From: Luteibacter rhizovicinus DSM 16549
GTDB lineage: Bacteria; Pseudomonadota; Gammaproteobacteria; Xanthomonadales; Rhodanobacteraceae
Length of the DNA: 64,000 bases
Assembly (NCBI RefSeq): GCF_001887595.1
Contig: NZ_CP017480.1
Span: 4,492,001-4,556,000, forward strand
Direction: 5' to 3'
Part shown: piece after piece, positions 29,501-35,450 of the stretch
Position numbering within the stretch: the stretch's first letter is position 1
How the letters are laid out: each line of letters starts with the position of its first letter
Made by a program: the position numbers and the translations under genes
Notes under the pieces: generated by a model
What the model saw: only the letters and a program-made list of their open reading frames with translations
Database searches by the model: none
What the model was told of the DNA's origin: nothing

Positions 29501-29561
29501 GCGCCATGGCGATGAACTGGCACAGGGTGTTGCGGCGGAAGATCGGGCGCGGCTTGTTCAT
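17529..29561 (-). CDS. Giant TpsA exoprotein (filamentous haemagglutinin family, DUF3739 type)
   Basis: A 4010-residue secreted protein of a two-partner secretion system. Residues 1 to about 28 are a signal peptide. The TPS/haemagglutination activity domain lies at about 120-290, with the family features TWESFNVGR, NRINDPSGNPSTILGQI and GTVYLLNRNGMIFGGGAQVN. The rest is thousands of residues of short beta repeats rich in G, D, S, T and V (GGxVxLxAxGDI-like), as expected for a long beta-helix. The C-terminal region looks like the DUF3739 end. Apart from one Cys in the signal peptide I find only two cysteines, C3839 and C3845 (CTLDAWC). Its start overlaps the stop of the preceding small gene (ATGA). 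PdtA of P. aeruginosa is the closest model in layout. Likely a surface adhesin or biofilm protein. Confidence 0.92.
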   Translation of the reverse strand: MNKPRPIFRRNTLCQFIAMALFGGAAHAATPPPFSQAWLAAKQAGATQPTTPTPGNGAGNNGGNVFTPGNVMLQQRVQQSIANLDAAAQAVAAQMAAQNSAQKAAQQLASNVPDGIAAGGLKVDRNVLSDPTLWQNANAPTQSVANGQTTVEIKQNASKAIMTWESFNVGRHTTVHFDQTGGTQTDGSNQWIALNRINDPSGNPSTILGQIKAEGTVYLLNRNGMIFGGGAQVNTHSLIASSLDLFTRDVTKSNAFFMKYGIGATQDPEHILSNDGNVTAFLTSGSVENYAESTRGSVVVEKGASISGTKDGFVLLSAPTIAQAGQVVADDAQVILSAAPGIVAVTGATGNLNVALYSGFPSFTPPTGSIENTGLIQARRGSIHWLADDARQDGVVVASTSLSHPGSLVFDPANTQGGKITFGTGSVTTVLPEKDGETTSSSQDADNAFTSSSVKVNTPSAVMEAGSLMEVPAGNVTFNGNAYLAGGSIIDVSGLANVVLPMSALLVIVPRIGLNELADSPLLRNSPLYTAKNVAVDSTQSGTRADGLDWVGSPILNVAGYVANMPRTVDQLMINAGNITFNGGAIVRTGAQLRLEGGFLNYLPGYIQTPRLQGANGLMYDIASADPNVDYTGFAGVFTANHARWGVTETFTTSPLLANMGRFDPGFIKGGDAGTLTFQPKGGQDVVIDGDLDAHAYAGREQVRSGNLPLGGALDVILLDTSIASPTSAIAKTAVINYVIQTDRTPIESYVPDFNEDSAFPVPGGNPDDPNNPLRWRTLSTAMIENGGFRKLRLTTGGTVLVRDDTDLNLADGGEVDITAYGVDVEGKIVTHGGAINLISIPTGANAPSDTLAQAFLRVGSKGVLDTSGRWTNDAGRTADDIEGDAWIDGGSVSLTSWAGFIPRGLADDTANIYLDQGSLIDVSGGGYVAADGHLAMNGDLPVGRGGDVTLQTHVASGFFTYSGSGATPNDLLGGAIHLDGSIVAEGFSGGGTLTLHAPAIQVGGLEKAKDKLALLYLDPTWIESLGFSSYSLIADTDASVGPGVDLTLRPRYMLADQQDLLSLASTTGLLGRPDAAVAITTGDVGAFQRYTHRRNTDGLSIQAGIYQTWVRNAAVPSAALTGVTGTVDIGEGARLDVGSGNTLALSSSGHIVVDGSLVAHGGNITLTNTAVGSGIGESIVDRSLWLGADAVIDASGVSLIDPGAGALPGKGGLAAMSRTGTVLDGGSVVLSSSGEVVAEQGAQVLINGTNDTFDLPTDGRRIGLGGTSYAPSPVWSNGGKLTLQATRLFFDGRIDAWGGVGDSQGGGLTIVADPNAITRLGTPQIIIAQSGWRAPVGGDPYGPMLGQGDNGDLRFSADRLSGSGIDDLEIGTNGKETDVVFAGDVDLHVGRSIQIDSDHVASIGAGDRTATFGGTVAVGGHVTLSAPYVSIEGTYIPNVAGASSGSGSLDVNADFIDIGGHVNLSGFGNASFRSTGDLRFYLSGDEPLFQQTGWLFTTGNLDFTATRVYPTTGYRFLIDASNPASDTTVAFHQAGATDTTTPLSAGGSLAVGADHILQEGTIWVPSGAIALGTDDPAATLSVLGLSASMPLAAAKDVHLAPGSITSVSLDGAVVPYGTTEDGKDWHFESASDTGTNIIDKPPEKSVSIAGDNVSIDAGAKVDLSGGGHVQAVEWVPGTGGSRDVLSQYNTDFSNSATGTQVPQYADGRAIYAIVPGYHAPLSAHDASLEKGAGAGPEVGQGVYLSGVPGLPDGVYTLLPARYATLPGAFRLVQDAGVKDPVVGRVSTAPDGTQVVGGYFTDTLTGARDARSSAFMLQSAQTWGQYSEYTTTSADTFFADQAARNGEVAPRLGADAGRLTIAASKALTLGATLDAAPAAGGRGSQVDIAGDAIQILGGNETALDGYLHISADELTQLGAGSLLIGGKRDSTAQGDVVDVIADQVVLSNDAAHPLQGTEIILAASGNGGVTLGDGSVLRATASNDAASSPLLIGQDATASSPAINGDGALLRVSGLDPSAIVRNDITGIDGATGTPGGDLTIGAGAVIDAANSLSMDATGHTQLAADATLHAKAIDVTAGHIALGGSDTDAQADAGTLLIGPRVLAQLANSDSTTLRGRQSIDLLGDASLAASNDLILSTPTLISDGGSASLSAASVTFANDTGATSTGPAAGTGSLAVKAGAVHLGNGDIAASGLGHVDVNASSGLFASGTGTFDLGGADLKVTAPQVRADNGADNHLLTTGAMQLARGGQASAGSANAGGKLDLEAGSLDIGTDLVSQGGKFVLHATSGDVSIADGATIDVSGLSLPFNDTAVHVPGGTVQLHADRGNVTLAQGATVDVSGAADGGNAGTFDLAADRGVATLSGQLLGKAADGYLGGVLSVDTLGAFDLSDLSGRAGAGGFDGSVTVHTRQGDLGLAAGDTLHSHLVHLTADGGDVNIAGTVDASGSFGGTIDIFGAKGVDIDGRLDTSASSAGHHGGDITLGTSGVADGQLNATYGYEEIQAADAGHIRLGSQATLVQDGDLGDGTLYLRAPLLADGNVPVSIAAGIDLSRTSSTTLEAYAVWDAQDASTDLTKHFDGSIDAAGWFQYDAVTGKPTLVAGSFTDDAGNAIADPDRSNDAQVADYLSRYRFTPTGTNTDHATFYGYVNGDESQGAGTLMRFVQQPGIALDPGLAGVSNLHVRPGIELRNSGTTVNGGDISVLTNWNLGAGTQDANGVVHQVFRYGPGVEAPVLTLRADHDLDVRASVTDGFYQVGNAGGSVGGAPPDTTYEEASAGWQALLDTGNGVDGFPDLFSPPTDFSGDSQAIHDYYSEYVAYSNYLLSPLPGAPGFRPVEAITYGLGFGFVVSVPDAPAPLTKPTNINEYVPYLAAYPDYLNKSIALTDFSDTLSVPDVMQALAPPPTTLDAIDRNPPVDNSPSPQAGARNPLPLLSATLVGGNSSSYRFVAGADTLSVDPLALMGGSTGDVVLGGHTDYTDTATGRVIAAPTLIRTGTGDIDIAAAGDIRWTDDRAPAAIYTAGAPAEGTTADTSVQILQPSRVNALVTSATPELVVTGPVNPDQGGHVSLNAKGDILGLQNTTDTTGDLTGTAGTPTAQYWWQWMQTGNTEDRSSINFGAFDQGVMSVGGNVSIQAGGDIRELSVSLPTTWMIATDASGARSLRTIGGGDLSVNAGGDILSGSYFVAKGDGVIHADGSIGSDFSATYLTPTRTQATMPVSTLIAMQDAQVEVDANGSVSLGGIFNPSWVDYAGINALIPVGHADGQSYSSASRVDVTAFAGDLTYGDLASPLGLFAPGLSIDSVVATAGDILPATVSLIAANGDLNLKSAGELFPSSNGNLSLLAQDSVHFDMPITANPNSRYVWGLIDAPLSSLPSPLYLDPLTTDASSPAANARTRGYLADSLSNELADQQFLHASTPWHADDNDPVRVYALDGDIVNGSGGGVGGVYLMPSKVAQIEAGRDIVDLAYVGQQVHGSDISVIRAGRDIYDTPLTGSRFSAGGVDVPWSILPVIVQGGSGVLSIEAGRDLGRLASQTEYYSLDSSVRSLYKVLIQNGTPSILTGIDSSGNSLNPFLSSDGASIYASFGVGPGIDQVAFIKAYVDPSAVKPPGLDDGSASLVAFVEDYDAGLVVDTGLAVDDVKPTYSVAQAWARFQELPDEAKAIYTQKALFGILAQVGKDYNDDTSPFKGQYARGYAAINALFPASLGYTANGLGGGSNGAEQRVSTGDLDLRGSTIQTQHGGDISILGPGGEALLGGTSAPPPATDFGGNLLDGPNTQGILTLQKGGISMFTDGSTLLAQSRIFTEQGGDVTIWSSNGDINAGKGAKTTSEIPPVSYLCTLDAWCFENPAGQVSGAGIATLQTVPDAPEGSVYLMAPRGTVDAGDAGIRVSGNLVVAAAHVANADNVQVKGDSVGLPVVQGVNVGALNAASSAASAATKAAEDVARQQQSDARDRQPSIISVQVMGDNPSASVDTPRDNVYDASSPVQVVRRAGKAGDGLTAAERARMAQ

Positions 29562-30034
29562 GAGAAATCACCAGTCATCGATGCCACTTCATCATTGAGT
29601 TCGGGTAATGCGGCGAGCTCCCTGAGCTCGTCGTCGCACAGTTCGCGCAGTACCGCGCGGATCGCCAGGCGGCGTCCGTCGTGGAGCCACGCGTTGAGCA
29701 CGCTGGTGATCGCGCGAATCGTCGGCAGCGTCGTTTGTTCCTGTCCAGCCTTGCGATGTTTCAGCCGGTCGTCGACCGCGTAGCGCACGCGACCACCGAG
29801 AAAAGCTGACGACTCGCCGAGCAACTGCTCGAGCGTTTCGCGTGAGCAACGATCCAACAGTGCCTCGGCCAGCTTGTTCTGCCGCGCCGCATACAACTGG
29901 CGCAGCATCTCGGCCAGCGCGTGCAGACAGCTCATGCCGCCCACCCGTGCGTCGACTTCGGCGCGCGCACGCGATGCGCGCGGCCGCGGAGCGCGGTATT
30001 CGGGCAAGCTGGTCGAATCATGGTCGGGATACAT
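29558..30034 (-). CDS. Small protein of unknown function coupled to TpsA
   Basis: A 158-residue soluble, helix-rich protein that I do not recognise. The start is taken as the ATG at 30034 (GCGAGG upstream); a TTG at 30061 would add nine residues. The sequence is rich in Arg and Leu, with Cys in MSCLHAL, DRCSRE and ELCDDE, and no signal peptide or membrane segment, so it should be cytoplasmic. Its TGA overlaps the ATG of the 12-kb tpsA gene, so ribosomes finishing it would start TpsA. A role in expression or handling of TpsA before export is inferred only from this coupling. Confidence 0.65.
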   Translation of the reverse strand: MYPDHDSTSLPEYRAPRPRASRARAEVDARVGGMSCLHALAEMLRQLYAARQNKLAEALLDRCSRETLEQLLGESSAFLGGRVRYAVDDRLKHRKAGQEQTTLPTIRAITSVLNAWLHDGRRLAIRAVLRELCDDELRELAALPELNDEVASMTGDFS

Positions 30035-30136
30035 GCACTGCCTCGCTGACCTGATGCGCAAAAGAGAGACGTCCTTGTCCGTTGCGATGTCCTAAGCATT
30101 CCTTTGCGCCCCGCCGCCGGGCTGACGGGTCCTGGT

Positions 30137-30763
30137 TCATTTCGTGGCGGAAACCTGACCGGCACGGGGATCGAAGCGCTGGTCGTAAAGCTTGTCGCCG
30201 AACGACTGCGCTGCGTTTTCGAGCTTCACCCGCGACTTCGCCGCGAACGGCTGGCGTGAGCTGACGATGTCCGTCGTGTCGATGTTTTCGTAGGCCGTGA
30301 TCACCTCCTGCCCTACCCGGTACATCTGCACGTTGCGCGCGGTGCAGGCATCCACCTGGGCGTGCGACACGTCGAGCTCCTTGGCCAGGCGTGAACGTTC
30401 GGCCTCTGCCGTACGCAAGGCCACACCAGCGGACTCCGCGTCGGACTTGCCACGCTGCAGGCTGGCCTCGGCGGCCTCGCGGCGCTGGCGTTCGGCGGCC
30501 AGCTCACGCGTGGTCTCCGGCGACACCGCCGGAGACGCCTTGGACGAGGCTCGAGCGGTCTCGGCTTCCTGCTTCGCCGCGTCGCGTTCTTTTTCCAGCG
30601 CCGCCTTCTCGGCAGCCCAGGTGGACTGCTGCGTCTGGAGTTCCTGCAACTGCGTGCGCGTTTCGCGCAGCTGGTCGCGCATGCGGCTTTCCAGGCTGGC
30701 GGTTTGTGCCTGCGCCGCCGGGAAGACGGCGAGCAGGACCAGCGCGATGAGGGTGCGTTTCAT
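30137..30763 (-). CDS. Periplasmic coiled-coil protein
   Basis: A 208-residue protein with a Sec signal peptide (MKRTLIALVLLAVFPAAQAQ) followed by about 120 residues of heptad-rich coiled coil (LRETRTQLQELQTQQ; EKERDAAKQEAETARA; RRAEAEASLQ-like). The globular C-terminal end contains the single mature Cys (VDACTARNVQMY) and YENIDTTDI. I do not know a named family. It is 9 bp downstream of the porin gene in the TPS operon. A role as a spacer or scaffold between inner and outer membrane parts is inference. Confidence 0.72.
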   Translation of the reverse strand: MKRTLIALVLLAVFPAAQAQTASLESRMRDQLRETRTQLQELQTQQSTWAAEKAALEKERDAAKQEAETARASSKASPAVSPETTRELAAERQRREAAEASLQRGKSDAESAGVALRTAEAERSRLAKELDVSHAQVDACTARNVQMYRVGQEVITAYENIDTTDIVSSRQPFAAKSRVKLENAAQSFGDKLYDQRFDPRAGQVSATK

Positions 30764-30772
30764 ATCGCCTCC

Positions 30773-32479
30773 TTAGAACCGGGCATTCATTTCAAGCTGG
30801 AACACGTCGATCGAGAGCGGCGGGCCGAACACTTCCCTGGCGTTGAAGTAGCGCAGGCTGAGCCACGAATACTTCGAGATGCCGTAGCTGCCGCCGAGGA
30901 TGAAACCCTTGGCATTGGTGCCACCGAGGTGGAAGTCGGTGTCGGTCAGGCCATCGAGCGTGGCATCGGGCTGCAGGTACTTGTAGGCCAGGCTCACGTT
31001 CCAGTCGCCGGCCGCATGCGGGTTCACATCGCCGAGCGTGGCGCGCAGCATCCAGCCCACCGGGCCGCTCTTGTAGGTGGATTCGGCGATATCGCCGGCA
31101 CCGAAGTTGTTGACCAGGCGATTCAGGCCGACGTCGGGGCGGAAGGCATCCGCGCGGTGGTAAGCCATGTTGCGGATGTAGTCGGCCTCGATGCGCAGCG
31201 GCGTATCGGCCACCTTGGTATCGAACTGGGCGTTGGCATCGGCGACGTGATAGTCGTAGACCAGGCCGACGAACTGCGGCTGCGCGTAGTTGGTCGGCGA
31301 GTTCGGGTCCGGCACGATGTCGCGGATCAGGAACAACGAGTTACCCTTCTGCATGAAAGCCGAGCGGCTGGTGTCCGTATCGCAGGCGGTCACGCCCAGG
31401 TAGATCGAGCACGGCGAGGACAGCTGGCCCTGCATGTGATCGAAGCGGTAGTACGCAAGGGCAGCCTTGAGCTGGGTGTCTTCGTTGAACTTCCACGTGG
31501 CACCGAGCTGTGCGCCGGTCATCCACTTGTCGCGGCTGGCCTGCTTGACGCCCTGCTGCGACGGGAAGTCGTCGGCCTGGTATTCGATCGGGAACATGCC
31601 GACGTTGGCGAAAGTGCTGAGCTGGTCGGTCATCGGCACGTTGAACTTGCCGACGATGCCGTCGAAGTTCAGGTCGTTCGAGTAGACCAGGTCCGTGCTC
31701 ATGAACGGGTTCGGCATGCGGCCGCCGATGACCTGCGCCCAGTCCGTCGGCTTCCAGGCCAACCAGGCCTGGTCGAGCCAGACGTCCTTTTTGGCGAAGC
31801 CGCCGCCGAGGGTCTGCGTGGTCGAGACCGGGTTGTTGTCGTTGCCGGTACCGATGCGGATGCCGGCGGTGACGCCCTCACCCAGGTCGACGTTCACGCC
31901 GAGACGCGCACGGATACGCAGCGAGTTCGTGCGGTTCTCCAGCGTGTTGAGCAGCGGCGGCGGATTGTTGCCGTTGAGGTCGTAGGGACCCGTCTTGTTG
32001 AGCTGCGCGAAGTCTACGACGGGCGAAGCATTGCCCTTGTCGTAGTAGTGGAATTCGTCGCGCACGCGCATGTCGCCGGTCCAGCTGATCCGGTCGAGCC
32101 ATTCGGGCAGCTTGCCCGGCTCGGCCCAATGCTCGGTCTTGGCCTGGGCGACCACTTCCTGGCGCAGCTCATCCTTGATCTGGTTGCGCACCACTTCGGG
32201 CACATAGGTGACGCGCACCTGGCCCGGCGTGGCGGGCGCCGCATTCGCGGTGCCGGCGAGCTTCTGCGCCTGCGCGGCCTCGGCATTGGCCTGGGCGATG
32301 AGGCCATCGGCGTCCGACTGGGTCAGCACGCCGCGCTTCACCAGCAGGCGAACGAGGTTGATCGTGGCGTTGTCCGACGCGGCACTCTGCGCCTGGGCAG
32401 CGCCCGCGCAGAGCGACAGCCCGATGGCGAGGGCCAGCACGGCTCGCGCGGGTCGATGGCGGGCCTTTCCGATGGTCAT
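30773..32479 (-). CDS. Putative outer-membrane porin (Porin_5-like)
   Basis: A 568-residue protein. The start is ATG 32479 with GGAGA upstream; the signal peptide ends GAAQAQ. A short helical region (LVRLLVKRGVLTQSDADGLIAQ) and a linker come first. A beta-barrel follows from about residue 140 (WTGDMRVRDEFHYYD, RIRARLGVNVDLGEGVTAGIRIGTG), ending in the outer-membrane signature phenylalanine of EMNARF. Only two Cys (PCSIYLGVTACD) are in the mature part and probably form a surface-loop disulfide. This matches the family annotated as putative porin. It lies between tonB and the coiled-coil gene of the TPS operon, so TonB-linked uptake or export support is possible; the barrel has no TonB box or plug domain that I can see. 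Confidence 0.82.
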   Translation of the reverse strand: MTIGKARHRPARAVLALAIGLSLCAGAAQAQSAASDNATINLVRLLVKRGVLTQSDADGLIAQANAEAAQAQKLAGTANAAPATPGQVRVTYVPEVVRNQIKDELRQEVVAQAKTEHWAEPGKLPEWLDRISWTGDMRVRDEFHYYDKGNASPVVDFAQLNKTGPYDLNGNNPPPLLNTLENRTNSLRIRARLGVNVDLGEGVTAGIRIGTGNDNNPVSTTQTLGGGFAKKDVWLDQAWLAWKPTDWAQVIGGRMPNPFMSTDLVYSNDLNFDGIVGKFNVPMTDQLSTFANVGMFPIEYQADDFPSQQGVKQASRDKWMTGAQLGATWKFNEDTQLKAALAYYRFDHMQGQLSSPCSIYLGVTACDTDTSRSAFMQKGNSLFLIRDIVPDPNSPTNYAQPQFVGLVYDYHVADANAQFDTKVADTPLRIEADYIRNMAYHRADAFRPDVGLNRLVNNFGAGDIAESTYKSGPVGWMLRATLGDVNPHAAGDWNVSLAYKYLQPDATLDGLTDTDFHLGGTNAKGFILGGSYGISKYSWLSLRYFNAREVFGPPLSIDVFQLEMNARF

Positions 32480-32535
32480 GCGAACTCTCCGGGGTTCCAA
32501 AGCGTGTGTTTCAAAGGGGGTTGGCGTGGTGGGCG

Positions 32536-33216
32536 TCATACGGGGCGCTTCCCGCGGATGGCCACGCGCACGGGGAAGTGCAGCGAGGCGGGCGGCGTCA
32601 CGTCGATGCGCGGCATCGCACGCAAGGCGTCGAGCAAGGCTTCGTCGGTCTTCGCGTTGCCGGTGCCACCGACCAGTTCGGCGCGGGCGAGCTTGCCGTC
32701 GGCATCCAGCCACACGTCGGCGCGCACATCGAAGGCCAGGCGGTTGACCCGGTCGTCGCGCTGCACGGCCTGCTGGATCGCATAACCGAGGTACTGGCTG
32801 TAGCTGCCGGTACCCGTGCCGTTACCGCCACCGGAGCCGACCATGCCGCCGCCATCGCCGGCGCCGATGTTGAAGTTGTCGCTGCCGGCCTGGGCATCGC
32901 CGTTGATCGTGACGTTCCTGGCCACGTCGTTACTCGGCTTCGGTGCGTCCAGCGGCTTCTGCGGGATGTCCTGCGGCTTGTCGATCGGCTTGATGTCGTC
33001 CTCGACCTTCTTCGGCTCCGGCGGCTTTTCCTTCGGCGGCGGAGGCGGTGGGGGCAAGGGCGTGATGGTGGCGATGCGCGGTGCCTCGCGACGCACGCCG
33101 ACGCTGCTGCCGGCGAAGTGCCAGATCAGCAGGCCGAGCAAGACGAGCACGACGACACCGACCGCCGGACCGAGCCAGCGTTTAGGTGTTGCGCGACGGG
33201 ATGTGGGCAAGGTCAC
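32536..33216 (-). CDS. TonB-family energy transducer
   Basis: A 226-residue TonB-like protein. It has one N-terminal membrane anchor (VGVVVLVLLGLLIWHFAG, about residues 18-38), a periplasmic Pro/Lys-rich span (PLPPPPPPPKEKPPEPKK) and a Gly-rich stretch. The C-terminal TonB domain (about 140-226) contains DADGKLARAELVGGTGNAKTDEALLDAL. It begins 4 bp after exbD and belongs to a TonB-ExbB-ExbD set of its own within the TPS operon. A dedicated set suggests energy input into an outer-membrane step of this island; which protein receives it is unknown. Confidence 0.87.
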   Translation of the reverse strand: MTLPTSRRATPKRWLGPAVGVVVLVLLGLLIWHFAGSSVGVRREAPRIATITPLPPPPPPPKEKPPEPKKVEDDIKPIDKPQDIPQKPLDAPKPSNDVARNVTINGDAQAGSDNFNIGAGDGGGMVGSGGGNGTGTGSYSQYLGYAIQQAVQRDDRVNRLAFDVRADVWLDADGKLARAELVGGTGNAKTDEALLDALRAMPRIDVTPPASLHFPVRVAIRGKRPV

Positions 33217-33220
33217 GCGC

Positions 33221-33628
33221 TCATCCCTTCGGCGACTTGCCGGTGACCAGGCCGACCTGCGGCAGGTCCACGCGACGCAGCAGGTCGAGGATGTCCATGA
33301 CCTTCTGGTACTGGACCGTCGAATCGCCCTTCACCACCACCGGGAAATCCGGATTGAGCGCCTTCAGCGAGCGAAGACGCTCCTCGAGTTCGCCGATCGT
33401 CACCGGATAGGCATCGAGGAAGATCTGCCCGGATTCGGAGATCGTGATCGCCTTGGTCTGCGGCTTGGCCATGCTCACCGCCGCGCTGGCCTTGGGCAGG
33501 TTCACCTTGATGCCCTGCACCGACGCGGTAGTCATGATGATGAAGATCACGAGTAACACGTACGCCAGGTCGAGCATCGGCGTGATGTTGATGTCGTCGT
33601 ACGGTTTCTCTTCGTCTTGCGCGCGCAT
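33221..33628 (-). CDS. ExbD/TolR-family proton-channel subunit
   Basis: A 135-residue ExbD-type protein. A short cytoplasmic start is followed by one membrane helix with the conserved aspartate (ITPMLDLAYVLLVIFIIMTT) and a periplasmic domain ending in the typical VVVKGDSTVQYQKVMDILDLL. It works with the ExbB-type protein encoded 10 bp upstream to feed proton-motive force to TonB. The 4-bp gap to tonB shows tight coupling. Confidence 0.9.
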   Translation of the reverse strand: MRAQDEEKPYDDINITPMLDLAYVLLVIFIIMTTASVQGIKVNLPKASAAVSMAKPQTKAITISESGQIFLDAYPVTIGELEERLRSLKALNPDFPVVVKGDSTVQYQKVMDILDLLRRVDLPQVGLVTGKSPKG

Positions 33629-33638
33629 GATCCGTTCC

Positions 33639-35414
33639 TCAGGCCGCGACGGCCGACGGGTGGGTGGTGCGCTGCTGTTCCGCCAGGCGAGTCACGAACT
33701 CGTCGACGAACACCTGCATGTTCGCGGTGACGTTCTTGTTGCGGATCAGCAGGTAGTTGTAGCCAAACAGCGCCGGAATCGCGACGAACAGGCCGGCGAC
33801 GGTGGCGAGCAACGCCGCGGCGATACCCGGCGCGATCGCATTGACGTTCACGTCGCCCGCCGCGGCGATCGCGGCGAAGGTGATCATCACGCCGACCACG
33901 GTGCCGAGCAGGCCGAGGAAGGGGCCGCCGGAGATGGCGATGGTCAGCAGCACCATCGACTTGGACAGGCGCTGGTTCTCGCGCACCAGCACCGAGTCCA
34001 TCGTGGCGCGGATGGCTTCGATGGATTCCGAGGCGATGTGGTCGTGACCGTCGGCATCGCGGCGGTTCCAGACTTCCGCGGCGCCGACCTTGTACAGGCG
34101 ATACAGCGAGGCATCCTGCAGGCGGGCGGCGGCCGGATCCTTGGACAACGCGAGGATGTTGCGGCCCTGCTGGCGGAAGGCATCGAGGAAGTCCTCGTTG
34201 GCATTCGTCACGCGGTTCACGTAGGCGGCGCGCTGCCACATGACCACCCAGGACAACGCGGCCATGACCAGCAGGATGCCGATGATGACCCAGGCGTCCG
34301 CGGTGACCGACTTGACGATGATGCCGAAGTAACCGAAGCCCACACCCGACTGCTTCTCGTCGGCGCCGTAGTTCAGCAGCCTGGATTCCGCACCCTGGGT
34401 CTGCGCGTCCACCGCGATCAGCGTCGCCGGGCGGGCGATGCGCGACAGGCGCACTTCGTCCATCAGGCCGGTGAACGGCACGAAGGTCTCGGCCTGGCCG
34501 GCGATATCGCCACCGAGCGTGGCCTGGCTGGTCATCGCCGGCAGTTTCGCAGCGAGCTTGGCGTAGGGCTTGCCGTCGACATAGAGCGCGATGTCGTCGC
34601 CGGCGGCGGTGACCGCCAGGTGCGTCCAGGCACCGGCCTTGATCGGCTCGCCGGCCGTGCTGGTAGCGTCGCCGGTCTGCACGAAGGGCACGCCGTGATC
34701 GAGGCCGATCAGCAGCTTCTGCTCGCCCTGGCGACGGGCATAGACCAGTGCGCGACCGTCGGCCAAGGCATCGAGCTTGATCCAGGTGCTGAACGTGAAG
34801 GTGCCACCTTCGGCGACATTCATCGACACGCTGCCCGGCAGGGTGACGATCTTGGAACCATCGAAGTGCGCGGATTTGCCGATGACACCGTCGACGCCGG
34901 CGATATCGTTGCCGACGGCGTTGTTGCCATAGGCGGTGGCATCGTGCGGCGGCGTGCCGGCGGGCTCTTCAAAGTGATACACCGCAGCGTAGTCGGCGTC
35001 GAACACCGCGCCGGCCTTCTCGGCACCCTGGGCCTTGGCGTTGCCGTAGTACATCCAGATCTGCTGCTGCGCGTCCGCGGCGACCTGCGGCACGTCGACC
35101 CAGATCAGCGCCACGCCGAGCACCGGATCGAAGCTCTCGATCTGGAAGTTCAGCGGCGTCTTGTCGTCGGCGGCGACAAAGCGAACATCTGCGCCGGATT
35201 CCGAGACACCGTCGAAGGTGAAGTTGCCCGAGTGCAGGCGAACCAGCAGCGGCGTGCGACCGACCGCCGTCGTGACGTTGCCGCCCTTGGCCGTCGTGTC
35301 GATGGTGATGGCCTTGCGGAAGGAGAAGTCCTGGTTCCACCACGAGGTGTCGGCATGAGCCGCCGGCACCCAGCCGAGGATCAGCAAGCAGGTCAGTAAC
35401 AAGATTCGAGTCAC
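33639..35414 (-). CDS. DUF2341-LamG-ExbB/TolQ fusion protein
   Basis: A 591-residue fusion in a family that normally has about 240 residues. Domains in order: signal peptide (1-21); DUF2341-like domain (about 25-135, WWNQDFSFRKAITID); LamG/ConA-type lectin fold (about 145-325, FTFSTWIKL, LYVDGKPY, FTGLMDEVRLSRIARPA); membrane helix (about 350-372); MotA/TolQ/ExbB channel domain (about 420-575, ISGGPFLGLLGTVVGVMITF, PGIAAALLATVAGLFVAIPA). The lectin part must be periplasmic and the ExbB part keeps its usual helices. It follows the TpsB gene by 36 bp. The fusion suggests that the proton channel senses or binds a cell-wall or glycan ligand (inference). Confidence 0.88.
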   Translation of the reverse strand: MTRILLLTCLLILGWVPAAHADTSWWNQDFSFRKAITIDTTAKGGNVTTAVGRTPLLVRLHSGNFTFDGVSESGADVRFVAADDKTPLNFQIESFDPVLGVALIWVDVPQVAADAQQQIWMYYGNAKAQGAEKAGAVFDADYAAVYHFEEPAGTPPHDATAYGNNAVGNDIAGVDGVIGKSAHFDGSKIVTLPGSVSMNVAEGGTFTFSTWIKLDALADGRALVYARRQGEQKLLIGLDHGVPFVQTGDATSTAGEPIKAGAWTHLAVTAAGDDIALYVDGKPYAKLAAKLPAMTSQATLGGDIAGQAETFVPFTGLMDEVRLSRIARPATLIAVDAQTQGAESRLLNYGADEKQSGVGFGYFGIIVKSVTADAWVIIGILLVMAALSWVVMWQRAAYVNRVTNANEDFLDAFRQQGRNILALSKDPAAARLQDASLYRLYKVGAAEVWNRRDADGHDHIASESIEAIRATMDSVLVRENQRLSKSMVLLTIAISGGPFLGLLGTVVGVMITFAAIAAAGDVNVNAIAPGIAAALLATVAGLFVAIPALFGYNYLLIRNKNVTANMQVFVDEFVTRLAEQQRTTHPSAVAA

Positions 35415-35450
35415 GGTGATACCCCTGGAGTCTATGGTCCGACCTGCCGG

